A stretch of 64,000 bases of DNA from Devosia sp. Leaf420 (GTDB lineage Bacteria; Pseudomonadota; Alphaproteobacteria; Rhizobiales; Devosiaceae), in contig NZ_LMQU01000016.1 in NCBI RefSeq assembly GCF_001425445.1, positions 47,185 to 111,184 of the forward strand, read 5' to 3'. Positions 17,381 to 25,368 of this stretch are shown one piece after another. The notes below the pieces were generated by a model, which saw nothing but the letters and a program-made list of their open reading frames with translations, did no database searches and had not been told where the DNA came from. Numbering within the stretch: the stretch's first letter is position 1; every line of letters begins with the position of its first letter. The translations under genes and the position numbers were made by a program.

Positions 17381-18475
17381 GTGGCGGAACTGGAACTGTC
17401 GGGCGTGTCAAAGACCTACGGCGCGTTCAATGCGCTCAAGGACGTGTCGCTCGAGATCGGCGATGGCGAGTTTGCAGTGTTCGTCGGGCCGTCCGGTTGC
17501 GGCAAGAGCACGCTTCTGCGTCTGATCGCGGGACTCGATCCGGTCAGCGAGGGCCAGATCGCCATTGGCGGCAAGGATGTGACCTCGCGGCAAGCAGGCC
17601 AGCGGCCAATCGCCATGGTGTTCCAGAATTACGCGCTCTATCCGCATATGAGCGTATACGACAACATCGCCTTTCCGCTGCAGATGGAGCGTCGGCCCAA
17701 GGATGAAATCCGCGCCGAAGTCGCCAAGGCCGCTCAGATCGTGCAGCTTTCGACCCGCTTGCAGGACAAGCCATCCAAATTATCCGGGGGTCAGCGCCAG
17801 CGCGTGGCGATTGCCCGGGCCATCGTCCGCAAGCCGGGCATTTTCCTGATGGACGAGCCGCTGTCGAACCTCGATGCGGCCTTGCGCATGGAAATGCGTT
17901 CCGAGCTGACCCAACTTCACCGCCGGCTCGGCTCGACCATGGTCTATGTGACGCATGACCAGCTCGAAGCCATGACCATGGCCGACCGCATCGTGGTGCT
18001 GAACGGTGGCAAGGTGGAGCAGGTGGGTCCGCCGATGGAACTCTACCATAATCCGGCTAACCTGTTCGTTGCCGGATTTATCGGCAGTCCGCCGATGAAT
18101 TTTCTGGCCGGAACGGTCCGTAGCGCCGAGGGCGCGACGGTGTCTGTCGAGGCGGCGCGGATCGGTGTCGTTACGCTGCCCTTCAGCGGCGAGCACCTTT
18201 ATGCGGGCGACAGCGTGACGCTAGGCATACGGCCCGAAGCGCTCGAGCTCGGCGCCGGAAGGCAAGTGCAGTTTTCGGTGGTGCCGGAGGCGGTCGAGCG
18301 GCTTGGCCTGCACACGATCGTCCATGCCGGGGAAGAGGGGCGGCCGTTTACGGCCTTGTTCAACGGCGATCCCAAATTGCGCGCAGGCGAGGCGATCAAC
18401 GTGAGCGTCGATGGGGCGAGCGTGAAGGTGTTCGACGCCGATGGGATTTTGCGATCCCGGCGGGCCGAGGTGTGA
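17381..18475 (+). CDS. ABC transporter ATPase, UgpC/MalK type
   Basis: The 364-residue ATPase uses GTG at 17381 after a GGAG site. It carries Walker A GPSGCGKST, signature [15 protein letters not shown], Walker B IFLMDEPLSNLD, H-loop THDQ and a C-terminal TOBE-like region. It is closely similar to the ATPase at 9560-10627 but heads its operon rather than ending it. It should drive the permeases at 19837-21650. Confidence 0.93.
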   Translation: MAELELSGVSKTYGAFNALKDVSLEIGDGEFAVFVGPSGCGKSTLLRLIAGLDPVSEGQIAIGGKDVTSRQAGQRPIAMVFQNYALYPHMSVYDNIAFPLQMERRPKDEIRAEVAKAAQIVQLSTRLQDKPSKLSGGQRQRVAIARAIVRKPGIFLMDEPLSNLDAALRMEMRSELTQLHRRLGSTMVYVTHDQLEAMTMADRIVVLNGGKVEQVGPPMELYHNPANLFVAGFIGSPPMNFLAGTVRSAEGATVSVEAARIGVVTLPFSGEHLYAGDSVTLGIRPEALELGAGRQVQFSVVPEAVERLGLHTIVHAGEEGRPFTALFNGDPKLRAGEAINVSVDGASVKVFDADGILRSRRAEV

Positions 18476-18537
18476 TGCAGGAAATCGGGTGAAGCGCGAG
18501 GAGAGGCTTCATCGCTTAACTTAAGGGAGTAGGGAAC

Positions 18538-19827
18538 ATGGAAAAACAGAATAAGACGGGACTCAATCGGCGCCAATTGTTGCTCGGCGTGGCGGCCGGC
18601 AGTTTGACGCTGGGGCTGGGCGGCTCGATCGGCCGGGCCTTCGGGCAGGACCAGCAACTGGTGTTCTGGTCGCAGTTCGCGGGTAGCAAGCGAGTGGCCG
18701 GCGAAGCGCTGGAAGCCGCCTTCAAGGAAGCGCATCCCGAGCGCAACCTCGTCAGCACGCTTTATGCGGAGCCGCCGCAGCTCAACGAAAAGATCCTGAC
18801 ATCGATCAACGGCAACACGGCGCCGGACCTTTTTGTCCAGCACTGGGATTACAACCTCACCTATGCTGCCGCCGACCGCATGCTCGATTTGGGCGAAGCG
18901 CTCAGCGTCTCGATAGACGATCTCGACCCCTCGCTTCTGGCCTATGGTCATATCAACGGCGCGCAATATTCGGTGCCTATGTATGGCACGTCGCGCGGCA
19001 TCGGTTTCAACCGCGCCCATGTGGTCGAAGCAGGCCTTGATCCGGAAAACCCGCCCAAGACCTGGGCCGAGTTCCGCGACTGGGCCATCGCCCTGACCAA
19101 ACGGCAAGAATCGGGTTTCCTCGAACGCGCCGGCTTCTCGCTGTTCCACAACGACCTCGAAGCCTGGGAAGTGTTCACGCTATTCCTCCAGGGTGCGGGC
19201 GGCAAGCTACTTAACGACGACCTTTCTGCTCCAAGCTTTGCTGGGCCTGAAGGGGTCAAGGCGCTCACCTTTCTCAAGGGCCTCCTGATCGACGACCGAG
19301 TGTCGGATCTTGGGTTCGGTCTCGGGCCAGGCGGTCTTGCGAGCCCTTTCAATACGGCGCGGGCGGCGATGATAATTGCCGGTAATTATTCGACCAATAA
19401 CGCCTTGCGGGCTGGCATCGAATTCGCCGTGGCGCCTATTCCGATGGAAGATGGCGGCTTCACCTCGCTGGTCGATCCGTTCTGCTACGCCATTCCGCGC
19501 GATGCGAAGAACATCGAGGGTGCCGTCGCATTCGTCGAGTTCGCGCTATCGCCAGAGCAGCAGGTTGCGTTCGCTGTGGAGAGCAAGAACGTGCCGGTGC
19601 TCAAATCCGCCCAACAAGATCCGGCGGTGCAGGCGGATCCCTATCTTTCCAAGTTCGTCGAAACCGCAAGCTATGCACCGCAGGAAGCGCCGGCGATCCC
19701 GGCCTTCTCGCGCATGGTGACGATCATCGCCCGTGCGGTGCAGGAAGCCATGTTCGGGCGGGCGAGCGTCGAAGATGCACTGAGTGCCGCAGCGGCCGAA
19801 GTGCAGACCATTCTCGACCGCGGCTGA
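18538..19827 (+). CDS. ABC sugar-type solute-binding protein with Tat signal
   Basis: The 429-residue binding protein begins with a twin-arginine signal: NRRQLLLG followed by a glycine/alanine-rich hydrophobic stretch, so it is likely exported folded by Tat, unlike the Sec-type binding protein at 4905. The mature part (starts near DQQLVFWSQFAG) is a family-1 sugar-binding protein. It sits between its ATPase and permease genes. Candidate ligands, judged by the aldolase and BNR protein in the cluster, are sugar acids or sialic-acid-like sugars; this is inference. Confidence 0.88.
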   Translation: MEKQNKTGLNRRQLLLGVAAGSLTLGLGGSIGRAFGQDQQLVFWSQFAGSKRVAGEALEAAFKEAHPERNLVSTLYAEPPQLNEKILTSINGNTAPDLFVQHWDYNLTYAAADRMLDLGEALSVSIDDLDPSLLAYGHINGAQYSVPMYGTSRGIGFNRAHVVEAGLDPENPPKTWAEFRDWAIALTKRQESGFLERAGFSLFHNDLEAWEVFTLFLQGAGGKLLNDDLSAPSFAGPEGVKALTFLKGLLIDDRVSDLGFGLGPGGLASPFNTARAAMIIAGNYSTNNALRAGIEFAVAPIPMEDGGFTSLVDPFCYAIPRDAKNIEGAVAFVEFALSPEQQVAFAVESKNVPVLKSAQQDPAVQADPYLSKFVETASYAPQEAPAIPAFSRMVTIIARAVQEAMFGRASVEDALSAAAAEVQTILDRG

Positions 19828-19836
19828 GGAGTGATC

Positions 19837-20724
19837 ATGCCATCCCGATCGGCCACAGCCGGACCGTTCAACAGGTCCTGGGGCGCCTATGCCTTTCTCG
19901 CCCCGGCCCTCTTGATCCTGTTCCTATCGCTGCTCCTGCCCGCGATCGCGACGATCGGGATGAGCTTCACCGACATATCATTTCTGAGGCCGACCAATTG
20001 GGTGGGTCTAGACAATTACTTCCGGCTGATGGCGGATGGCCGCTTCCAGCAGGCCATCGGCAATACGATGTACTATACGCTTGGCGTGACGTTTCCCACC
20101 ATGGCGCTGGGGCTTTTGGCGGCGGTGGCGCTCAATCGCAAGTTTCCCTTCCGTATCGTATTCCGGACCATCTTCTACCTGCCGGTGCTGACTTCGCTGA
20201 TCGCGGCGGCGGTAGTCTGGGTCTATCTCTACGAGCCTTATTCGGGGCCTGTGAACGGGCTTTTTGTATCGCTCGGACTTGGTCCGCAGCCATGGTTGTC
20301 CTCGCCAAATCTTGCGATGACGGCGCTGATCATCATGGCGGTATGGCGTGATTTCGGCACGGCGATGATCATCTATCTCGCGGGCCTTCAGGATATTCCC
20401 GAGGAAATATACGAAGCGGCGCGGCTTGATGGCGCCAGCAAGTTTTCGATCCTCTGGCGCATCACAGTGCCGATGCTGGGATCGGTGACCTTCTACCTGA
20501 TGATCATCCTCATCGTGCAATCTTTCCAGGTGTTCGGCGCGATCTACGTGATGACCGGCGGCGGACCGCTGGGATCGACCGAGACCATCGTCTTCCAGAT
20601 GTACCAGACGGCCTTCGGCTACACCGAGTTCGGCTATTCGGCGGCGATGTCGACGGTGTTGTTCTTCGTCATCCTGCTGTTTTCGCTGGTGGGGACCAAA
20701 ATCATGCGGAGGGGCGAGGGATGA
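19837..20724 (+). CDS. ABC sugar-type permease, UgpA/MalF-like
   Basis: The predicted 295-residue membrane protein has six helices and the coupling loop EAARLDGASKFSILWRITVP. I prefer ATG 19837 over the in-frame GTG 19831 because GAGGA then sits at normal distance. Its stop overlaps the next permease start by ATGA. Confidence 0.9.
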   Translation: MPSRSATAGPFNRSWGAYAFLAPALLILFLSLLLPAIATIGMSFTDISFLRPTNWVGLDNYFRLMADGRFQQAIGNTMYYTLGVTFPTMALGLLAAVALNRKFPFRIVFRTIFYLPVLTSLIAAAVVWVYLYEPYSGPVNGLFVSLGLGPQPWLSSPNLAMTALIIMAVWRDFGTAMIIYLAGLQDIPEEIYEAARLDGASKFSILWRITVPMLGSVTFYLMIILIVQSFQVFGAIYVMTGGGPLGSTETIVFQMYQTAFGYTEFGYSAAMSTVLFFVILLFSLVGTKIMRRGEG

Positions 20725-21650
20725 GCGTCGTGGCAACCCAATCCAATCTGACGCGGACTGACGAGCGCTCGTTCCCGCTGTCGCGGTTCATCCCATGGGG
20801 CGAGCGCATCGTCGGCTATGGCCTTCTGCTGTTCGCGGCCTTTGCGACAATGGCTCCGTTCCTCTGGATGGTGTCGACATCCTTCAAGGCAGACGCGGAA
20901 GTTTTTCAATTTCCACCCAGCTTCATACCGCAGGGCCTCGAATGGCAGAATTATCTCGATGTGATCTACCTGCCCGATAGTGGGCGGCAATTGGTCAATA
21001 GCCTCGTTTTTGCACTCGGCTCGACCATCTCCAACCTCATTTTCTGTTCGCTGGCCGGTTATGCGCTGGCGCGCATGCAGTTTCGTGGCAAGACGATAGT
21101 CTTTGCCCTTGTGGTTGGCCTCCTTATGGTGCCGGCTCAGAGCCAGATCGTGCCGGTCTTCCTCATCGTACAGAAGATCCCGTTCGCGGGTGGCAATGAC
21201 TGGCTGGGCAATGGTGGCACGGGTCTACTCAATACGTATTGGGGTATGATCCTGCCGACGGCGGCGACGCCATTCGGCATCTTCCTGATGCGGCAATTCT
21301 TTACTCGCATTCCGAGCGAATACGAGGAATCAGCTCGTCTCGATGGCGCCAAGTCCTTCACGATCTTCTGGCGTATCCTCCTGCCACTGGCGCGGCCGGC
21401 TATGGCGGTGCTGGGTGTGCTCAGCTTTCAGAGCGCCTGGAACGAGTTTATCTGGCCGCTGATCCTGACCAATTCGCGGGATATGGCGACGCTGCAGATC
21501 GGGCTGCAATTGCTGCAGAGCGGGCCGGACGCGCGCTGGAACGTGGTGATGGCAATGGCAACATTGATCACCGTGCCGATCATCATCGTCTTCCTTTTCG
21601 CCCAGCGCTTGGTCATCGACGGCGCAGTCACGAGCGGCGTCAAAGGTTAG
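20721..21650 (+). CDS. ABC sugar-type permease, UgpE/MalG-like
   Basis: The 309-residue permease has six predicted helices and the coupling loop ESARLDGAKSFTIFWRILLP, with Ser replacing the first Ala of EAA. It starts in the ATGA overlap with 19837-20724 and forms the channel with that protein. It is followed after 58 bases by the BNR-repeat gene on the same strand. Confidence 0.9.
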   Translation: MSVVATQSNLTRTDERSFPLSRFIPWGERIVGYGLLLFAAFATMAPFLWMVSTSFKADAEVFQFPPSFIPQGLEWQNYLDVIYLPDSGRQLVNSLVFALGSTISNLIFCSLAGYALARMQFRGKTIVFALVVGLLMVPAQSQIVPVFLIVQKIPFAGGNDWLGNGGTGLLNTYWGMILPTAATPFGIFLMRQFFTRIPSEYEESARLDGAKSFTIFWRILLPLARPAMAVLGVLSFQSAWNEFIWPLILTNSRDMATLQIGLQLLQSGPDARWNVVMAMATLITVPIIIVFLFAQRLVIDGAVTSGVKG

Positions 21651-21708
21651 GCGCAGCTTTTCCAATACCACAACCCGAGCGCGGACGGCGCCACGAGGAG
21701 ACTTTCCC

Positions 21709-22800
21709 ATGATCGAGCATGTCGACGTTTATCGCGTCCCCGGAGAATACGCGGCCTGGCCTGCAAATTACGGGCTTTGGGCCTGGGGCGACGAGATCGT
21801 CGCGGTGTTCTCGCAAGGGTTCAAGGGCGTGCAGGAAAACCTTCATGCCCGAGACATGACCCGTCCGTTCGTCGGCAAGCAAGCGCGCAGTCTTGACGGC
21901 GGGCATACCTGGACGCCCGAACCATTCAATGGCCATATCCCTGGTGGGACGTCGTTGTCGGGCGACGAGCATGTGGTGGAGGCTTTGCAGTCCCAGCCCA
22001 ATATCGTGCCGGATCGCGACCTTCAACCGCTCGGGCACCCCATCGATTTTCTTGATCCTGAAACCATCGTCATGGCGGCACGCACCGGGCTCAACCTTGA
22101 CTCGATCAGCTGGTTTTATGTGAGCCGCGACCGCGCACGTTCGTGGGAGGGGCCATATCGCTTCGGTGATTTTGGTCTGCCCGGGATCTCTGCGCGCACT
22201 GATATCGTCCCGCTCGGCCAGCACGATGCGCTATTTCTGCTGACGGCCGTCAAGAGCAACGGCAAGGAAGGGCGTGTATTCTGCGTGAGGACGCGCGATG
22301 GTGGCCAGAGCTTCAACTTTGAAAGCTTTGTCGGCGAAGAGCCGGATGGTTATGCGATCATGCCAGCGTCGCTCAAGATGAATGACGGCAGCATTCTTTC
22401 GCTGGTGCGCTGTTCGACACCGGGCAAGGGTCCGGACCGCAAAGCCTGGATCGAGCAGTATCGTTCACTCGATGAGGGCAAGAGCTGGACGCTGGAAGGA
22501 AGGGCGGTCGACAATACCGGTTTTGGCGGAAATCCGCCGACCTTGACGCGGCTGGGCGACAAGAGACTGTTGCTGATTTACGGTTTCCGTGACGCGCCGT
22601 TCGGCATGCGCGCCCGCACCAGCAGCGACGAAGGCGCTAGCTGGAGCGACGACATCGTGCTGCGAGACGATGGGGGCATGTCGGATCTTGGCTATCCGCG
22701 TACTGTTGCGCTTGATGACGGCAAGGCGCTCACGGTTTACTATTTCAATGGAGGTTCCGATAGCGACCGATATATCGGCGCGACGTTGTTCAAGCTTTGA
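21709..22800 (+). CDS. BNR/Asp-box repeat protein, sialidase-like
   Basis: The 363-residue protein contains four Asp-boxes (SxDxGxxW type): SLDGGHTW at 61-68, then TRDGGQSF, SLDEGKSW and SSDEGASW, plus a degenerate SRDRARSW. Such repeats build the six-bladed propeller of exo-sialidases. No signal peptide is seen, so it would act in the cytoplasm on an imported substrate. The sialidase arginine triad cannot be confirmed by eye, and non-sialidase BNR hydrolases and lyases exist. It ends the second sugar ABC operon, and together with the divergent DapA/NanA-type aldolase it suggests a pathway for a sialic-acid-like or other uronic sugar. Confidence 0.75.
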   Translation: MIEHVDVYRVPGEYAAWPANYGLWAWGDEIVAVFSQGFKGVQENLHARDMTRPFVGKQARSLDGGHTWTPEPFNGHIPGGTSLSGDEHVVEALQSQPNIVPDRDLQPLGHPIDFLDPETIVMAARTGLNLDSISWFYVSRDRARSWEGPYRFGDFGLPGISARTDIVPLGQHDALFLLTAVKSNGKEGRVFCVRTRDGGQSFNFESFVGEEPDGYAIMPASLKMNDGSILSLVRCSTPGKGPDRKAWIEQYRSLDEGKSWTLEGRAVDNTGFGGNPPTLTRLGDKRLLLIYGFRDAPFGMRARTSSDEGASWSDDIVLRDDGGMSDLGYPRTVALDDGKALTVYYFNGGSDSDRYIGATLFKL

Positions 22801-23154
22801 GTGGCAGCTTTTGGATTCGCTCAACGATGACTGAACGATCGCAATAGGACGGGCTTTACCGCACTATCTAGACAAATGCCCGGAAAGGCGATGTCGAAAA
22901 GCAAATGGTCCTTTAAGGCCCTCGTTCTTTCTCGACGCGGCTTTTCGAAAGGCAGCGCCTTCGGGCAAATGTTTGATAACGCCTTCTGTCGTTCATTAAC
23001 CGAGCTGTGGGGATGTCTCGCTGCAATAAGGGTCGGGCAACGGCCCGTCCCTCCCTCTGGATCCTGTGGCAATCCAAGAAGGCGATGCGCGCAGATTCGT
23101 TGTTATGCGTACCACGTCGGACTGATCCTGCCGAAGGAGTTCCTTCACATCCGT
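22801..23154. other. intergenic, no gene recognised
   Basis: The 354 bases between the BNR gene and the IS3-family element show only unconvincing frames. No T-tailed terminator was identified for the ABC operon. The last five bases (ATCCG) are the left copy of the IS target duplication. Confidence 0.5.
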
Positions 23155-23193
23155 GGAGTGAACCCCGTTTCACCGGACAGTCGGCGGTTGGGT

Positions 23194-24045
23194 TTAGGCA
23201 CTGAGGCGCAGGAACTCGCGTGGTGAGCGGAACTTGAGACCGGAGTGCGGGTGGACCTCACAGTAATCGTCGATCCATTCGGGCAGCAAGGCCAGGATTG
23301 TCTCGGCGTCTGGGAGGATAACCGTAGAGGCATAATCCCTTTTCAGGGTTTTGACGAAGGCCTCGGACATGCCGTTGCTCTGCGGGCTTCGAACTGGGGT
23401 GAAGAGCAGTTGGATGCCCAATGCCGCGGCCACTTGGGCGGTCTGCCTTGCGATGTAGGCGCTACCATTGTCCGAGAGCCACTCCAGTCGATGCGGGACT
23501 TTGAGTGCCCGGAAGCGGCGCTCGACGGCTGCGATCATCAGGTCACATACCATCTCAGCGGAGATGCCGGCATTGGCAACAGCCGACCAGGCGATGATCT
23601 CGCGATCGCAGGCGTCGATGACGAAGACGATGCGGACTACTTCGCCATTGCGGGCGTGGATCTCCAGGTGATCGGAACACCAGCGGATGTTGGAGCGCAG
23701 GGCAACCACAACACCGTCGTGGGTGCGGGTGGGCCGGAGGGCTGTATGCTTTTGAAGGGTGAGCCCGTTCTGCTGCATAATCCTGAGGACCCGTTTGGTG
23801 TTGACGACGGGCTTGCCTTCCTTGCGCCGCTGCCGGTTGAGCAATGCTGTCACACGGCGATAGCCATAGGTGGGGCGCTGGTCGATGATCGGGCGCAGTT
23901 CAGCAAGAAGGGTAACATCCTCGGGCTTGCGATAAGGGCCTCTGACCCTTGAGGGCTTGCTGGCGCGCTCGATGAGGTTGGACCTGGAAACACCTAGAGT
24001 GCGGGCAATGGCGCTCATTGAGTATCGTCCTCGGGATTGCTCCAC
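23194..24045 (-). CDS. IS3-family transposase OrfB (DDE integrase domain)
   Basis: The 283-residue frame has the HTH_21-like N-terminus and an rve integrase core. Catalytic residues: Asp in IRWCSDHLE, Asp in LEWLSDNGSAY, and Glu in SNGMSEAFVKTLKRD. It is expressed as an OrfAB fusion by -1 frameshifting at an A7 run on the minus strand (24066-24072, within CCAAAAAAACGG), which turns ...RPKK into KKTDLALAVVEQSRG and so enters this frame. The GTG at 24045 may be used only rarely. Confidence 0.92.
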   Translation of the reverse strand: MEQSRGRYSMSAIARTLGVSRSNLIERASKPSRVRGPYRKPEDVTLLAELRPIIDQRPTYGYRRVTALLNRQRRKEGKPVVNTKRVLRIMQQNGLTLQKHTALRPTRTHDGVVVALRSNIRWCSDHLEIHARNGEVVRIVFVIDACDREIIAWSAVANAGISAEMVCDLMIAAVERRFRALKVPHRLEWLSDNGSAYIARQTAQVAAALGIQLLFTPVRSPQSNGMSEAFVKTLKRDYASTVILPDAETILALLPEWIDDYCEVHPHSGLKFRSPREFLRLSA

Positions 24046-24434
24046 GACAGCAAGGGCGAGGTCCGTTTTTTTGGGCGGGCGAGATCAAGGGCTTCTTTGA
24101 GGATCTCGGCCTCCATGGTCTTCTTGCCCAGCATACGCTCGAGATCACGCACCCGCTTCTCCAGATCGCGGACCTGGGAGGCACCAACAACATCTTCATC
24201 AGCCTGAACGACAGCATGGCCGCCTTCGAGCATCCGGCGCTTCCAAGCGAATAGCTGGGAAGGAGAAATGCCAGCCTGGCGGGCCACATAGGAAACGCTC
24301 ATGCCTGGCTGCAAGGCTTGCTCAACAAGCCGCATCTTCTCGGCGACGGACCAACGCCGTCGGCGCTGCACGGAGGTAATGACTTCGACCCGTCGAAACG
24401 GCTCGTCGGAACTCTTGGACATAGTCGTACTCAT
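24015..24434 (-). CDS. IS3-family transposase OrfA
   Basis: The 139-residue product has an N-terminal helix-turn-helix (RRRRWSVAEKMRLVEQAL...) that binds the inverted repeats and a C-terminal leucine-zipper-like helix (RDLEKRVRDLERMLGKKTMEAE). Alone it ends after DDTQ; about one frameshift event at the A7 slippery run yields the OrfAB transposase. ATG 24434 is used here, with 24422 as alternative. Confidence 0.9.
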   Translation of the reverse strand: MSTTMSKSSDEPFRRVEVITSVQRRRRWSVAEKMRLVEQALQPGMSVSYVARQAGISPSQLFAWKRRMLEGGHAVVQADEDVVGASQVRDLEKRVRDLERMLGKKTMEAEILKEALDLARPKKRTSPLLSWSNPEDDTQ

Positions 24435-24724
24435 AGGCGCATGCCTATGCCTTATCGGCTATGCCGGCTGTCCGGTCAAAATGGGGTTCGCTCCAATCCG
24501 CATTCTCGGTGAGTAGGTGCGGTTCAGGATATGGATCATCGTTTGACTGCCAATTCCCCAATGCGACGAGAATTTTCCTTCTCTCGGACTCTCTTTCTAA
24601 TACAATATGTGTTTAATGAGATCGTCCGCGCGCGAAGGTTGTCTCGGCCCTTATCTGGCGACAAACCGAACCACCTGTTCTATTAAGAAACTAGGGCCCA
24701 CGTTATTTTCCACCGGGCGGCTGG

Positions 24725-25026
24725 TCACCTGTTGATGACTGGGATGTTCGGCAATATGGCCCGGAATACCGGCGTGCCAAGTTTGCGGTTAACATCGTCC
24801 AGCTTGGCGTTCACGATGAGGCTATAAATGAAGGTGGCCCGCTGCCCGCCGCGGTCGGAGCCGGCGAATAGGAACGCCTTCCGTCCAAGTGCGATAACTT
24901 TCAGAGCCCGTTCGGCCGCATTGCCGGTCAGATAGATCTGCCATCCTGCGGAACTGCGTGAACGCGGGCCAGCTTGAGCATATAGTCTACGGCCTTAGAA
25001 AAATTCTCCCGCCCCGACAATCCAGG
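24725..25026 (-). pseudogene. decayed IS66-family transposase (TnpC) C-terminus
   Basis: Reading the minus strand gives GLSGRENFSKAVDYMLKLA and, after a frameshift near 24950, LTGNAAERALKVIALGRKAFLFAGSDRGG and IYSLIVNAKLDDVN. The second part is the hallmark C-terminal segment of IS66 transposases (NxxERA..ALGRK.WLFAGSDRGGERAA). The frame is broken, truncated at the 5' side and lacks its partner genes, so this is a remnant. Sequence 25027-25368 between it and the relaxase gene shows no recognisable gene. Confidence 0.75.
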
Positions 25027-25368
25027 GCGGTGCTTGAGTATGAGGCTTCGACCTCACTCATCATCGCGCGCTTAAAACGCCACTCATCGTCAGCTGCTCG
25101 GGTGGTCACCAGCCATTAGTGGACCTCTCGACCTCGAACAGGCCAACTAGGCGCCGCACGATCGCAAGGACCGTGCCGCAGCGTAAGTTCGCTCCTGGCC
25201 GAAGCATTTCGGCAAATATTCGAGCCGGTTTTCCATGATGCGGTTGTCTATCGCTTGGCCGTCGGTGCCGACGATGGTCCACCGATAACGTCACGCACTG
25301 AAAAGACCCGTGCCTCGGTTGACGCTCGTTACTTAGGAAGGAGGGAAGAGAACACCGCGCATGTTCTT

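Larger units (their letters stand above)
23155..24495 (-). mobile_element. complete IS3-family element, IS2-like group, with 5-bp target duplication
   Basis: The 1341-bp element carries overlapping orfA and orfB. Its imperfect terminal inverted repeats begin TGGAGTGAACCCCG on the left (23155) and TGGAGCGAACCCCA on the right (from 24495 inward), both continuing to ACCGGACAG. The flanks are identical ATCCG pentamers (23150-23154 and 24496-24500), a 5-bp target duplication as expected for IS2-like elements. Intact genes, ends and duplication point to a fairly recent, possibly active insertion. Confidence 0.93.
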
